Source: Pseudomonas sp. B21-015 (lineage in GTDB: Bacteria; Pseudomonadota; Gammaproteobacteria; Pseudomonadales; Pseudomonadaceae). From it: a DNA stretch of 64,000 nucleotides. The stretch lies in contig NZ_CP087196.1 in NCBI RefSeq assembly GCF_024749285.1, positions 6,138,001 to 6,202,000 of the forward strand, in the 5' to 3' direction. The notes beneath the pieces are model-generated. The model saw only the letters and a list, made by a program, of their open reading frames with translations. It was not told the origin of the DNA and did no database searches. The position numbers were made by a program, and so were the translations under genes. Positions 17,466 through 27,041 of the stretch are shown piece after piece (the stretch's first letter is position 1; each line of letters opens with the position of its first letter).

Positions 17466-18104
17466 TTACCAGCGACCATCCCACGCGGCGAAGTTCTGCA
17501 GCAATTGCAGGCCATGGGTGTGGCTCTTCTCCGGGTGGAACTGCACGGCGAAACGCGAACCGTCGGCCAGCGCGGCGGCGAAATCGACCCCGTAGTGACC
17601 ACTACCCACCACCTGCCGCGCATTGCCGGCAGCGATGTAGTAGCTGTGCACGAAGTAGAAACGCGCCAGGTCCGGAATGTTGTGCCACAGCGGGTGAGCC
17701 ACCGTCTGCTTCACTTCGTTCCAGCCCATGTGCGGCACTTTCAGGTGCTCGCCGTCTTCGTGCAGATCCTTGCCAAAGAACTTCACCTGGCCTGGAAACA
17801 GGCCGATGCAATCGACGCCGTCGTTTTCTTCGCTGCTGTCGAGCAAGGCTTGCATGCCCACGCAAATGCCGAGGAACGGACGGTCCTGGCTGACTTCACG
17901 CACCAGCGAGTCGAAGCCCAGGCGACGGATCTCCGCCATGCAATCGCGAATCGCGCCGACGCCGGGGAATACCACCCGGTCGGCTTCGCGAATCACATCG
18001 GCATCGCTGGTGATCAGCACCTTGCCGGCACCGACGTGCTCGAGGGCCTTGGCCACCGAGTGCAGGTTGCCCATGCCGTAATCGATAACCGCGACCGTCT
18101 GCAT
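17466..18104 (-). CDS. hisH: Imidazole glycerol phosphate synthase glutaminase subunit HisH
   Basis: A 212-residue class-I glutamine amidotransferase that supplies ammonia to HisF. The nucleophile Cys is in [12 protein letters not shown], the His/Glu of the triad in [11 protein letters not shown], and the N-terminus [12 protein letters not shown] is characteristic. Its start overlaps the last base of the hisB stop codon. Confidence 0.97.
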   Translation of the reverse strand: MQTVAVIDYGMGNLHSVAKALEHVGAGKVLITSDADVIREADRVVFPGVGAIRDCMAEIRRLGFDSLVREVSQDRPFLGICVGMQALLDSSEENDGVDCIGLFPGQVKFFGKDLHEDGEHLKVPHMGWNEVKQTVAHPLWHNIPDLARFYFVHSYYIAAGNARQVVGSGHYGVDFAAALADGSRFAVQFHPEKSHTHGLQLLQNFAAWDGRW

Positions 18105-18697
18105 TACAGAACGCCTTTGGTCGACGGCATCTGACCGGCCATGCGGTCATCCAGCTCTACCGCCATGCGCAGTGCGCGGCCGAAAGCCTTGAACACGGTT
18201 TCGATCTGGTGGTGAGTGTTGGTGCCGCGCAGGTTGTCGATGTGCAGGCTGACGAGCGCGTGGTTGACGAAGCCCTGGAAGAATTCCTGGAACAGGTCAA
18301 CGTCGAAGCCGCCAACGGTGGCACGGGTGTAGGGGACGTGCATCTGCAGGCCAGGACGGCCGGAGAAGTCAATCACCACACGCGACAGCGCTTCATCGAG
18401 CGGCACGTAGGCGTGGCCGTAGCGACGGATGCCTTTCTTGTCGCCGATTGCTTTGGCGAAGGCTTGACCCAGGGTAATACCGACGTCTTCCACCGTGTGG
18501 TGGTCGTCGATATGCAGGTCGCCCTTGCTGACAATATCCAGGTCGATCAGCCCGTGACGGGCGATCTGGTCCAGCATGTGCTCAAGAAAAGGTACGCCGA
18601 TATCAAATCGGGCCTTTCCGGTGCCATCCAGGTTGATCGAGGCTTTGATCTGGGTTTCCAGAGTGTCGCGCTCGACAGACGCCATACGTTCGGCCAT
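18104..18697 (-). CDS. hisB: Imidazoleglycerol-phosphate dehydratase HisB (monofunctional)
   Basis: A 197-residue enzyme, the Mn-dependent dehydratase without the phosphatase domain of the enteric bifunctional HisB. It shows the metal-binding motifs [24 protein letters not shown] and [12 protein letters not shown], and the C-terminus [11 protein letters not shown] 18697 ([12 protein letters not shown]) is preferred to an adjacent GTG. First gene of the operon. Confidence 0.96.
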   Translation of the reverse strand: MAERMASVERDTLETQIKASINLDGTGKARFDIGVPFLEHMLDQIARHGLIDLDIVSKGDLHIDDHHTVEDVGITLGQAFAKAIGDKKGIRRYGHAYVPLDEALSRVVIDFSGRPGLQMHVPYTRATVGGFDVDLFQEFFQGFVNHALVSLHIDNLRGTNTHHQIETVFKAFGRALRMAVELDDRMAGQMPSTKGVL

Positions 18698-18773
18698 CAC
18701 CAGCTCCGCAAAATCATTGGGGCGAAAAAGGCAGCCATTATAGGGGCGCGGGCGCTAAACAGAAACATGAGAG

Positions 18774-18783
18774 GTGATATCAC
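18774..18783. other. GTGATATCAC palindrome downstream of the OFA transporter
   Basis: A perfect 10-bp palindrome between hisB and the REP pair. The same decamer occurs upstream of the transporter at 20805-20814. A shared regulator is possible but unsupported. Confidence 0.3.
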
Positions 18784-18864
18784 TGACGGAGTGAACCCCT
18801 GCTGTTGGGGATATACATGTCAGTACAAGCGTGCGAATCAAATTCTGCGGTCGCGGAAAACAAA

Positions 18865-18954
18865 TGTGGGAGCGAGCCTGCTCGCGATAGGGCCATCACA
18901 TTCAACATCTATGTTGACTGTCAGACCGCTATCGCGAGCAGGCTCGCTCCCACA
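18865..18954. repeat. REP pair between hisB and the OFA transporter
   Basis: TGTGGGAGCGAGCCTGCTCG (18865-18884) and its exact inverse CGAGCAGGCTCGCTCCCACA (18935-18954) enclose a spacer of about 50 bp. Confidence 0.92.
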
Positions 18955-18970
18955 GGGATGATGCGTTTAC

Positions 18971-20632
18971 TTAATGAAACAGGACCGCTGTTTTCTGCAG
19001 GGTCACCCAAACACCCCACGCCAACGGAATACCCACCACCAGCCATGCCGCCACTGCCAAAGGCTTGGTGCCTGCATCCGCTTTCCACTCCAGCACGGTG
19101 CTAGCGTCAGCACCTTTGTCGTGGCCCAGCGCCTGTTCGGCAGCCAGTTCAGCGTCGGTCATGAAGTACTTGTCGGCCACCGGACGCACCAGCAGGTTGC
19201 AGATGAAACCCAGCACCAGCAGGCCCGCGAGGATGTACAAGGTGATGTCGTAAGCCGCTGCGCGCTCAACACCGATGCTCAGCTGATATTCTCGCAGGTA
19301 GTTCACCAACACCGGACCCAATACACCCGCTGCCGCCCAGGCCGTCAGCAGACGACCGTGGATCGCGCCGACCATTTGCGTACCGAACAGGTCCGCCAGA
19401 TAAGCCGGCACCGTCGCAAAACCACCGCCGTACATCGACAGAATGATGCAGAACGCCGCCACGAACAGCGCAACGCTGCCCAAGTGACCGAGGTTCGGAA
19501 TCAGCGAGTACAAGGCGAAACCCAGGGCGAAGAACACAAAGTAGGTGTTTTTGCGGCCCAGGTAGTCCGAGAACGAAGCCCAGAAGAACCGGCCACCGAT
19601 GTTGAACAGGCTCAGCAAACCGGTGAAGCCGGCAGCGATTGCAGCGATCGAAGCCAGTTGCGAAGCGTCCAACTGACCGAACTTCAGGTCGTTGCCGAGC
19701 AGTTTACCGGCGAACACTTCCTGCAACAGCGGCGAAGCCATGCCGAGGATGCCGATACCTGCCGAAACGTTCAGGCACAGCACCAGCCACACCAGACGGA
19801 ATTGCGGGGTCTTCCACGCCACATTCACATGGACGTGACGGTGAGTGATCATCGCGTTCGAGGCTTTTTTCGCCGGCGCCGTCCAGCCTTCAGGCTTCCA
19901 GCCGGTTGGCGGGACGCGGTAGGACAGCGCGCCACCGATCATGAACACGAAGTAGATCGCGGCCATCACCAGGAAGCTCTGCCATACGCCCACGCTGGTT
20001 GGCGAAGCGAAGTGGCCCATCAGTGCAGTAGCCAGCGGAGCACCGACCATCGCCCCGCCACCGAAACCCATGATTGCCATGCCGGTTGCCATGCCGCGCT
20101 TGTCCGGGAACCACTTGATCAGGGTCGAGACCGGCGAGATGTAACCCAGGCCCAGGCCGATACCGCCAATGACCCCGGAGCCGATCCACATCAGCCAGAT
20201 CTGGTGGGTATAAACCCCCAGCGCTGAAATCAACAGACCGCCACACCAGCACAGAGCCGATACAACACCGGCCTTGCGAGGACCTGCGTGCTCCAGCCAG
20301 CCGCCCCAGATCGCTGCCGAGCAGCCGAGGAAGATGAAGAACAGAGTGTAGATCCAGCCGAGCATCGAGATCGGCCAGTCGCATTGAGACGAAAAGACCT
20401 GAGCGATAAAGCTCATGTCCGGCGCGCAAGTCACGGCTTTGGTGACGCCCAGGGCTTTGGACAGTGGCAACCAGAACACCGAAAATCCGTAGGCCATGCC
20501 GATGCACAGGTGGATGGCCAGAGCGGCCGGTGGAACCAGCCAACGGTTAAAACCGGGCTTGGCGATGATGCGTTCCTTGGACAGGAACGCGGGCTGGCCG
20601 GCAAAGCCGTCCGCCGTGATGCTCGTAGTCAT
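18971..20632 (-). CDS. OFA-family major facilitator (oxalate/formate antiporter-like)
   Basis: A 553-residue inner-membrane transporter with 12 hydrophobic segments. After a 30-residue polar N-terminus come WLVPPAALAIHLCIGMAYGFSVF, GWIYTLFFIFLGCSAAIWGGWLEH, and the conserved PDKRGMATGMAIMGFGGGAM, typical of the OFA subgroup. A second half contains NIGGRFFWASFSDYLGRKNTYF, the MFS loop. The C-terminal part has an extra polar segment (ADKYFMTDAELAAEQAL...) before a final hydrophobic helix. Substrate is likely a small mono- or dicarboxylate but cannot be fixed. A GTGATATCAC palindrome lies 173 bases upstream. Confidence 0.85.
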   Translation of the reverse strand: MTTSITADGFAGQPAFLSKERIIAKPGFNRWLVPPAALAIHLCIGMAYGFSVFWLPLSKALGVTKAVTCAPDMSFIAQVFSSQCDWPISMLGWIYTLFFIFLGCSAAIWGGWLEHAGPRKAGVVSALCWCGGLLISALGVYTHQIWLMWIGSGVIGGIGLGLGYISPVSTLIKWFPDKRGMATGMAIMGFGGGAMVGAPLATALMGHFASPTSVGVWQSFLVMAAIYFVFMIGGALSYRVPPTGWKPEGWTAPAKKASNAMITHRHVHVNVAWKTPQFRLVWLVLCLNVSAGIGILGMASPLLQEVFAGKLLGNDLKFGQLDASQLASIAAIAAGFTGLLSLFNIGGRFFWASFSDYLGRKNTYFVFFALGFALYSLIPNLGHLGSVALFVAAFCIILSMYGGGFATVPAYLADLFGTQMVGAIHGRLLTAWAAAGVLGPVLVNYLREYQLSIGVERAAAYDITLYILAGLLVLGFICNLLVRPVADKYFMTDAELAAEQALGHDKGADASTVLEWKADAGTKPLAVAAWLVVGIPLAWGVWVTLQKTAVLFH

Positions 20633-20804
20633 GGTGTATCCCCCAATTTTTAGTATGGTTCGCCAGCCGCTCTTCGCCCCCAGCCTTTATGCACGCAGGC
20701 ATGACTGTTTTTTAGGTGAAGCTCCATTTTGGTGCGACATCACGTCGCAGTAAGGACGGACGAACGGGCAGAGGTTACCATTTGCACGTGACAGAAAAAC
20801 CAAA

Positions 20805-20814
20805 GTGATATCAC
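20805..20814. promoter_or_regulatory. GTGATATCAC palindrome in the OFA/PanZ-like divergent intergenic region
   Basis: Perfect 10-bp palindrome in the 255-bp divergent region; placed like an operator, with no known protein assigned. Confidence 0.3.
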
Positions 20815-20887
20815 CTTTTTGTAAGTCGTCTGTTCTCGTACAACTGCAACAATTTGTTTTCACGCGATTACTTTCAAGGGAGGCACC

Positions 20888-21292
20888 ATGCCGATCATTG
20901 TCGAGCTGCTGAACCAGGCCACTTATCAGGATCAGCAAGATCTTCAGAAGATCTACCGCGACGCCCCGGACTGGCTGTTCGCGCCCTTCACAGGGGATAC
21001 CGAGCTGATCGAAAGCTGCCTGCGGGACGGTTCGCTGATCGCCGGACGCTTCAACGATCGGTTGCTGGGCGCGGCACGTTTGCAACGGCACCACGACGTC
21101 TGGCATTTGTCCCAATTATGCGTACGAAAAATCACCCGTCGTCGTGGTGTTGCCGAGCGCCTGGTGAACGAAGCGCAAAAAATGGCGTCGCAATCGGGCG
21201 CGACGTTGCACCTGCTGGCACCCGCCGGGCACCTGGAAGCCCAAGCGCTGGCGGCTAAGCTGAACGTGCCGCTGGATGTGCTCCCAACGTGA
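20888..21292 (+). CDS. PanZ/PanM-like acetyltransferase-fold protein
   Basis: A 134-residue GNAT-fold protein resembling PanZ, the acetyl-CoA sensor that binds and activates (or inhibits) aspartate decarboxylase PanD in enterics. Visible: DLQKIYRDAPDWLFAPF, FNDRLLGAARLQ, and the CoA-binding LCVRKITRRRGVAERLVNEA. The RRRGV loop replaces the usual Q/RxxGxG/A. AAGGGAGG lies just upstream of the ATG. It is divergent from the OFA transporter and 77 bases before asmA. Confidence 0.78.
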   Translation: MPIIVELLNQATYQDQQDLQKIYRDAPDWLFAPFTGDTELIESCLRDGSLIAGRFNDRLLGAARLQRHHDVWHLSQLCVRKITRRRGVAERLVNEAQKMASQSGATLHLLAPAGHLEAQALAAKLNVPLDVLPT

Positions 21293-21369
21293 TCGCTGAC
21301 CGGTCAGCCACTTCGGAGCGCTATACTCCCCGGCTAAATTTCGAATTCGACTAATACAAGGACTCGCCC

Positions 21370-23604
21370 ATGAAAGCGTTCGGCAAAATCCTGGGTCTGG
21401 TACTTCTCGGGCTGTTGCTGATCATTGTGGCGCTGGGCTTTGCCCTGACCCACCTCTTCGATCCCAACGACTATAAAGACGAGATTCGCCAGATTGCCCG
21501 CGACAAGGCCCACATCGAGCTGACGCTCAATGGCGATATCGGCTGGAGCCTGTTTCCGTGGCTGGGCCTGGAATTGCACGAAGCCAGTGTGGCGACCCTC
21601 GCCAAGCCCACCGAACCGTTCGCAGACTTGCAGATGCTCGGCCTATCGGTTCGCGTGATTCCGCTGCTGCGCCGTGAAGTGCAGATGAGCGATGTACGCG
21701 TCGAAGGCCTTAACCTGCGCCTGAACCGTGACAAGGACGGCCACGGTAACTGGGAAGACATCGGCAAGATTCCGGCACCTGCCACTGCGACGACCTCAGC
21801 CACGCCAGGCGCCACTACCGGCGAACCTGCGCCAACGACTACCGCACAGGCAGAAAAGCCGACTCAGCCGATCCGCCTGGACATCGACAGCCTGACCGTC
21901 AACAACGCCCGCGTTGAATACAGTGACGAGAAAACCGGCAAGCAGTTCAGCGCCGAAAGTATCCAGCTGAGTACTGGCCCGGTACATGACTCGACCAACA
22001 TCCCGATCAAACTCACCGCGTTTCTGGGCACCAACCAACCGGTTCTGCGGGTGCGGACCGAACTGGCCGGCGAGTTGCGTTTCGAGCGTGCGCTGCAGCG
22101 CTACAAATTCGAAGACATGAAACTCTCCGGTGAAGTCTCCGGCGATCCGCTGCAGGGCAAAACCATGACCTTCGCCGCTCAAGGTCAGCTGCTGCTGGAC
22201 AAGGCTGCCAACGTCGCCGAATGGACCGGCATCAAGATCTCCGCCAACCAGCTGCGCGCCTTGGGTGAACTGAAGGCCAACGACCTCGACAAGATTCCGC
22301 AAATCAGCGGTGGCCTGTCGATTGCCCAATTCGATCTGGCGAAATTCGTCGACAGCATCGGCCAGAAACTCCCGGCGATGGCCGAGGGCAGCCTGAGCAA
22401 AGTCGAGCTGTCCAGCCATATCGCTGCCACGCCGACCAGTTTGTCGCTCGATAACATCAACCTGAAACTCGACGACAGCAACTTCAGCGGCCGTATCGCG
22501 GTTGAAGACTTTTCCAAGCAATCGCTGCGGGCAAACCTCAAGGCTGACACCTTCAATGTCGACCGTTACCTGCCGCCAAAATCCGCCGAAGCCAACAGCG
22601 CGACGCAGGTGCGCAAAGCCGAAGTGGCCAGCACCGAGGCCGATGCCCTGGCCGGCGCCGGCAGCACACCGCTGCCGCCATCACCGACCAAAGGCCCGTG
22701 GAGCACCGAACGCCTGTTGCCGGTTGAGCGCCTGAGCAAACTCGACGTGGACGTCGACCTGACCTTCGGCCAACTGACCCTCGACAAATTGCCGATTCAG
22801 AACGCAGTGCTGAAGGCTACTGGCCAGGACGGCCTGCTGACCCTGAAGAACCTGCGCGGCGATCTGTACGACGGCAACTTCGAAGCCAAGGGCACCCTGG
22901 ACGTGCGCCAGCCAGTGCCGGCACTGAACATGCAGACACGCATCAGCAAAGTACCCTTGGAAAAAATCCTCGAAAGTCAGGGGAAAAATCCACCGGTCAA
23001 AGGCCTGGTTACGCTCGACAGCGCCCTGACAGGCAGCGGCAATAGCCAGAGCGCGCTGGTCGACAGCCTCAACGGCAACGCCAGTTTCGTCATCAGTAAC
23101 GGCGTGTTGCTCAATGCCAACCTCGAACAGCAACTGTGCAAGGGTATCGCCACCCTGAATCGCAAAACCCTCAGCGGCGAACCGCGGGGCAAGGACACAC
23201 CGTTCGAGGAGCTCAAGGGCAACCTGACGTTCCGCAACGGCGTGGCCAGCAACCCGGACCTGAAAGTGCGCATCCCGGGCATGACCGTCAACGGCAACGG
23301 CGACATCGACCTGCGGGTGCTGGGCATGGATTACCGCGTCGGCATCATCGTCGAAGGCGACAAGAGCGATATGCCGGACCCGGCCTGCCAGGTCGGCGAG
23401 CGCTACGTCGGCATCGAGTGGCCGCTGCGCTGCCGTGGCCCGCTGGAACTGGGCGCCAAGGCTTGCCGCCTCGACAACGAACGCATGGGACAAGTCGCCA
23501 GCAAACTGGCCGGCGAGCGGATCAGCGAAAAAATCGACGAGAAGCTTGGCGATAAAGTCAGCCCGGAACTGAAAAACGCGCTCAAGGGGCTGTTCAAGCG
23601 ATGA
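21370..23604 (+). CDS. asmA: AsmA-family outer-membrane biogenesis protein
   Basis: A 744-residue protein anchored by one N-terminal helix ([24 protein letters not shown]), with the AsmA N-terminal signature [33 protein letters not shown] in segments, then a long periplasmic beta-groove region and a C-terminal domain ending with [20 protein letters not shown]. Pro/Ala/Thr-rich linkers lie near residues 140-165 and 420-445. AsmA proteins are thought to take part in phospholipid transport to the outer membrane. It overlaps mutY by 4 bases, the conserved asmA-mutY-yggX unit. Confidence 0.93.
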   Translation: MKAFGKILGLVLLGLLLIIVALGFALTHLFDPNDYKDEIRQIARDKAHIELTLNGDIGWSLFPWLGLELHEASVATLAKPTEPFADLQMLGLSVRVIPLLRREVQMSDVRVEGLNLRLNRDKDGHGNWEDIGKIPAPATATTSATPGATTGEPAPTTTAQAEKPTQPIRLDIDSLTVNNARVEYSDEKTGKQFSAESIQLSTGPVHDSTNIPIKLTAFLGTNQPVLRVRTELAGELRFERALQRYKFEDMKLSGEVSGDPLQGKTMTFAAQGQLLLDKAANVAEWTGIKISANQLRALGELKANDLDKIPQISGGLSIAQFDLAKFVDSIGQKLPAMAEGSLSKVELSSHIAATPTSLSLDNINLKLDDSNFSGRIAVEDFSKQSLRANLKADTFNVDRYLPPKSAEANSATQVRKAEVASTEADALAGAGSTPLPPSPTKGPWSTERLLPVERLSKLDVDVDLTFGQLTLDKLPIQNAVLKATGQDGLLTLKNLRGDLYDGNFEAKGTLDVRQPVPALNMQTRISKVPLEKILESQGKNPPVKGLVTLDSALTGSGNSQSALVDSLNGNASFVISNGVLLNANLEQQLCKGIATLNRKTLSGEPRGKDTPFEELKGNLTFRNGVASNPDLKVRIPGMTVNGNGDIDLRVLGMDYRVGIIVEGDKSDMPDPACQVGERYVGIEWPLRCRGPLELGAKACRLDNERMGQVASKLAGERISEKIDEKLGDKVSPELKNALKGLFKR

Positions 23605-24668
23605 GAGCCGAGCAGTTTTCAACGGCGGTGCTGGATTGGTACGACCGCCACGGTCGCCATGACTTACCGTGGCAACAGGGCATCACTCCCTACCGGGTGT
23701 GGGTCTCGGAAATCATGTTGCAGCAGACCCAGGTCAGCACTGTGCTGAACTACTTCGACCGCTTCATGGCCTCGCTGCCAACCGTCGAAGCCTTGGCCGC
23801 CGCGCCGGAAGACGAAGTGCTGCACTTGTGGACCGGCCTCGGTTACTACACCCGCGCGCGCAATTTGCAGAAGACCGCGAAGATTGTCGTCGCTGAATAT
23901 GGCGGCGAGTTTCCCCGTGATGTGGAAAAACTCACCGATCTGCCGGGTATTGGCCTGTCCACGGCCGGCGCGATTGCCAGCCTGAGCATGGGCATCCGCG
24001 CACCGATCCTCGACGGCAACGTCAAACGGGTGCTGGCGCGCTTTACCGCACAAGAGGGTTATCCAGGCGAGCCGAAGGTCGCCAAACAGCTGTGGGCCAA
24101 CGCTGAGCGCTTTACACCGTACGATCGGGTCAACGCCTACACCCAGGCGATGATGGACCTGGGCGCCACGCTCTGCACCCGCAGCAAACCGAGCTGCCTG
24201 CTCTGCCCACTGGAAAAGGGCTGCGAAGCGCACATGCTTGGCCTGGAAACCCGCTACCCGATCCCCAAGCCGCGCAAAGCCGTGCCACAGAAGCGCACGC
24301 TGATGCCGATGCTCGCCAATGGCGAAGGCGCGATTCTGCTTTACCGTCGCCCTTCCACGGGCCTGTGGGGCGGTCTCTGGAGCCTGCCGGAACTCGATGA
24401 CCTCGACGACCTGCAACACCTGGCTTCGCAGCACTCGCTGGAACTGGGCAGCCAACAGGCGTTGCCGAGCCTGGTGCATACCTTCAGCCACTTTCAGTTA
24501 TCCATCGAACCCTGGCTGGTCCAGGTCCAGGAGGTCGGCCATCACGTGGCCGAGGCCGACTGGCTCTGGTATAACCTCGCCACCCCGCCGCGCCTGGGCC
24601 TTGCCGCCCCGGTCAAAACCTTGCTCGAACGCGCGGCCGCCGTATTGAACGCAGGAGAGTCGTCATGA
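23601..24668 (+). CDS. mutY: A/G-specific adenine glycosylase MutY
   Basis: A 355-residue DNA-repair glycosylase removing adenine mispaired with 8-oxoguanine. It has the catalytic Glu in [11 protein letters not shown], the helix-hairpin-helix [15 protein letters not shown] with the catalytic Asp in [11 protein letters not shown], and the 4Fe-4S cluster ligands as CX6CX2CX5C (from CTRSKPSC). The C-terminal NUDIX-like domain (about 225-350) contains [16 protein letters not shown]. It overlaps both neighbours by 4 bases. Confidence 0.97.
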   Translation: MRAEQFSTAVLDWYDRHGRHDLPWQQGITPYRVWVSEIMLQQTQVSTVLNYFDRFMASLPTVEALAAAPEDEVLHLWTGLGYYTRARNLQKTAKIVVAEYGGEFPRDVEKLTDLPGIGLSTAGAIASLSMGIRAPILDGNVKRVLARFTAQEGYPGEPKVAKQLWANAERFTPYDRVNAYTQAMMDLGATLCTRSKPSCLLCPLEKGCEAHMLGLETRYPIPKPRKAVPQKRTLMPMLANGEGAILLYRRPSTGLWGGLWSLPELDDLDDLQHLASQHSLELGSQQALPSLVHTFSHFQLSIEPWLVQVQEVGHHVAEADWLWYNLATPPRLGLAAPVKTLLERAAAVLNAGESS

Positions 24669-24937
24669 CCCGCACCATCATGTGCCGCAAGTACAAAGAA
24701 GAATTGCCCGCCCTGGAGCGCGCTCCATTTCCGGGAGCAAAAGGTCAGGACATTTTTGACCACGTTTCGGCCAAGGCCTGGGCCGACTGGCAAAAACACC
24801 AGACCCTGCTGATCAACGAAAAACGCCTGAACATGATGAACGCCGAAGACCGCAAATATCTTCAGGGCGAGATGGACAAGTTCTTTTCCGGCGAGGAATA
24901 CGCCAAGGCCGAAGGCTACGTTCCACCTGCTCAATAA
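24665..24937 (+). CDS. yggX: Fe(II)-trafficking / oxidative damage protection protein YggX
   Basis: A 90-residue protein beginning [24 protein letters not shown] in the family pattern, with the conserved Cys7, then [31 protein letters not shown] and [16 protein letters not shown]. YggX family proteins protect Fe-S enzymes during oxidative stress. Translationally coupled to mutY. Confidence 0.97.
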   Translation: MTRTIMCRKYKEELPALERAPFPGAKGQDIFDHVSAKAWADWQKHQTLLINEKRLNMMNAEDRKYLQGEMDKFFSGEEYAKAEGYVPPAQ

Positions 24938-25001
24938 TTGATCAAAATCCGGGGTCGGCGCGTAAGCGACGGTAATAATTAAATATTTTTTGAAAACTTG
25001 C

Positions 25002-25030
25002 TTGACGACCCCCTGAAAAACCCGTTTAAT
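25002..25030 (+). promoter_or_regulatory. Sigma-70-type promoter of tRNA-Phe
   Basis: TTGACG (25002-25007) and TTTAAT (25025-25030) are 17 bases apart; the tRNA begins 10 bases after the -10 box. Confidence 0.75.
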
Positions 25031-25040
25031 GCGCCCCGTT

Positions 25041-25116
25041 GCCCAGATAGCTCAGTCGGTAGAGCAGGGGATTGAAAATCCCCGTGTCGGCGGTTCGATT
25101 CCGTCTCTGGGCACCA
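25041..25116 (+). tRNA. tRNA-Phe (GAA)
   Basis: A 76-base cloverleaf with acceptor GCCCAGA/TCTGGGC, D-arm GCTCAGTCGGTAGAGC, anticodon loop ATTGAAAATC (GAA), T-loop GGTTCGATTCC and encoded ACCA end. Confidence 0.98.
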
Positions 25117-25126
25117 AATACCGAAA

Positions 25127-25157
25127 ACCCTGAATCGCAAGATTCAGGGTTTTTTTA
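25127..25157 (+). terminator. Terminator of tRNA-Phe
   Basis: ACCCTGAATC-GCAA-GATTCAGGGT followed by seven T; perfect 10-bp stem. Confidence 0.95.
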
Positions 25158-25200
25158 TGCCTGCGATTTGATCAGACATCGCGCAAGCCACCTCTCCTGA

Positions 25201-25650
25201 CTAGTTTTCGCCGCCCCAGTGGAAAACCAGGTTGCGAGCAGCACCACTGCCTACATCCGTTGTATCACGCCGCACCTCACCCTTGTGCGTGGCGACGACA
25301 GTGTACTTGCCGGCAGGCAGCTGAACGTATAACAACGGCCCAGCCCCACTCAGTGTCAGCACTGTTTGCCCTGCGGCTTTCTGGATGACCACTTCCACAT
25401 CCGGGATGTATTCATCCTGAGGCCCGGTGGAGAAGGTCATGTGCAGGTTGTAACCCTTGGTTTGCTGAATGGCTTTAGCCTCGTCCTCTCCGATCCCACC
25501 GGATACGTAGGCAATCCCGTTTTGCTGTTGCTGCTGGACTTGCACGGCTGAGCTGTCGATCGGTTCAAGACTGGCGGCGTTAAGCACGGCTGGAAACATC
25601 AGTACGCCGACAGCGGCGATGGGCAGCATGAATGAATGGACGTACTTCAT
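25201..25650 (-). CDS. Exported protein with carboxypeptidase-regulatory-like fold, unknown role
   Basis: A 149-residue protein with a signal peptide (LPIAAVGVLMFPAVLNAA), then a short polyglutamine stretch (VQVQQQQQ), then YVSGGIGEDEAKAIQ and a beta-sandwich-like domain with PDVEVVIQKAAGQTVLTLSGAGPLLYVQLPAGKY in segments. The last part, LPAGKYTVVATHKGEVRR, is typical of Big/CarboxypepD_reg-like beta domains. It is not in an operon; function unknown. Confidence 0.75.
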   Translation of the reverse strand: MKYVHSFMLPIAAVGVLMFPAVLNAASLEPIDSSAVQVQQQQQNGIAYVSGGIGEDEAKAIQQTKGYNLHMTFSTGPQDEYIPDVEVVIQKAAGQTVLTLSGAGPLLYVQLPAGKYTVVATHKGEVRRDTTDVGSGAARNLVFHWGGEN

Positions 25651-25913
25651 GGTGGCGACTCCCGGGTTGCACAGAACCCAATCGTTACTCCTTTTAGATT
25701 TGTTGCTGAATGCTCAAGTTTTAGATCGATTCGAACTTGGGCTCACTGCGAATCGGACTACACGATGTACTCCTCAAGCATGGGCAGCGGTCGGCCCGGT
25801 CCTGCAAGATGAGTCCGATATTTCCTTCCGGTTTACCAGCTGCGCCCGGCATCGCCGACTAATGCTCTCTTGCCATCCTCTTGCACCTGTTTCCTTCAGC
25901 CGCGGAAGATGTC

Positions 25914-26972
25914 ATGAACCCTCTCAAACCCGATAACACCCAAGATCCACAAATAACTTCACTGCTCGGCAATCTTGGCGAGTTGATCCGTGAGGCACGT
26001 CAGAAGGTGCTGCGGGCGGTCGATACCGTTCAGGTGCAAACCTGCTGGCAGATCGGGCGGCATATTGTGGAGTTCGAGCAGGAAGGTGCTCGTCGGGCAG
26101 CTTATGGCAAGCAGCTGCTATCGACGCTGGCCAAAGTCCTTACTTCCGAATTTGGAAAAGGTTTTGATGAACGCAACCTGCGATACATGCGGGACTTTTA
26201 TCAGACCTTTCCAATTTGGAACGCAGTGCGTTCCGAATTGAGCTGGACCCACTACCGCAGACTGCTGCGAGTCGACAACGAGAACGCTCGTCACTGGTAC
26301 ATGAACGAATCAGCTATTCAGAACTGGTCAAGCCGCGCCCTTGAGCGTCAGATCAACACCCTCTACTACGAACGCCTGCTGGCGAGCCGCGACCGGGCTG
26401 CCGTCAAGCAGGAAGCCGCCACCAACATCCAGCAAATGAACGCCAACCCTCGGGATTTCATCCGGGACCCCATGCTACTGGAGTTTCTCGGCCTGCCCAA
26501 TGCAGGCCTGGTTCAGGAAAGCGAACTCGAACAAGCGCTGATTGATCAGCTTCAGGGCTTCCTGCTCGAACTGGGCAAAGGCTTCGCCTTCATCGCTCGC
26601 CAGCAACGCATCAGTACCGAGAGCAAAGACTTCTACATCGATCTGGTGTTCTACAACTACCTGCTCAAATGCTTCGTCATCTTCGACCTCAAGCGCGGCG
26701 TACTGACCCACCAGGATGTCGGCCAGATGGACATGTACGTGCGCATGTACGACGACCTCAAGCGCGGACCGGCGGATGGTCCCACCGTCGGCCTCATTCT
26801 CTGCGCGCAAAAAGATGAATCGGTGGTGCGCTATTCAGTGCTGCAAGGCAACGAACAACTGTTCGCCAGTACCTACAGACTGGTGCTGCCGAGCGAGGAG
26901 GAACTTCGCACAGAGCTGGATCGGGAATGGGCGGTGCTTGAGGAGCGGTTACTCAAGCAGAGGCCTCGATAA
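25914..26972 (+). CDS. YhcG/DUF1016 family PDDEXK nuclease-domain protein
   Basis: A 352-residue protein. The N-terminal DUF1016 domain (about 1-160) has REARQKVLRAVDTVQVQTCWQIG, YGKQLLSTLAKVLTSEFGKGF and LSWTHYRRLLRVDN. The C-terminal PD-(D/E)XK domain has FIRDPMLLEFLG, GFAFIARQQR, FYIDLVFYNY with the Asp and FVIFDLKRG with the D-x-K. Family members occur in restriction and other DNA-processing loci, but here it is a single gene with no partner. ATG 25914 is chosen; an in-frame TTG at 25881 is less likely. Its GC content is near that of the backbone. Confidence 0.88.
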   Translation: MNPLKPDNTQDPQITSLLGNLGELIREARQKVLRAVDTVQVQTCWQIGRHIVEFEQEGARRAAYGKQLLSTLAKVLTSEFGKGFDERNLRYMRDFYQTFPIWNAVRSELSWTHYRRLLRVDNENARHWYMNESAIQNWSSRALERQINTLYYERLLASRDRAAVKQEAATNIQQMNANPRDFIRDPMLLEFLGLPNAGLVQESELEQALIDQLQGFLLELGKGFAFIARQQRISTESKDFYIDLVFYNYLLKCFVIFDLKRGVLTHQDVGQMDMYVRMYDDLKRGPADGPTVGLILCAQKDESVVRYSVLQGNEQLFASTYRLVLPSEEELRTELDREWAVLEERLLKQRPR

Positions 26973-27041
26973 GCACGGGTGGATTGTTCATGAACGGCGT
27001 GAAGACTATGGTGGTTGGCTAGTCGCAAAGGTTCAAAGCCG

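Noticed and set aside
15429..18134. A 901-codon plus-strand frame across the his operon
   Set aside because: Antisense shadow of hisF, hisA, DUF2164 and hisH; composition is His/Val/Asp-rich as typical of a reverse-frame artefact in high-GC DNA.
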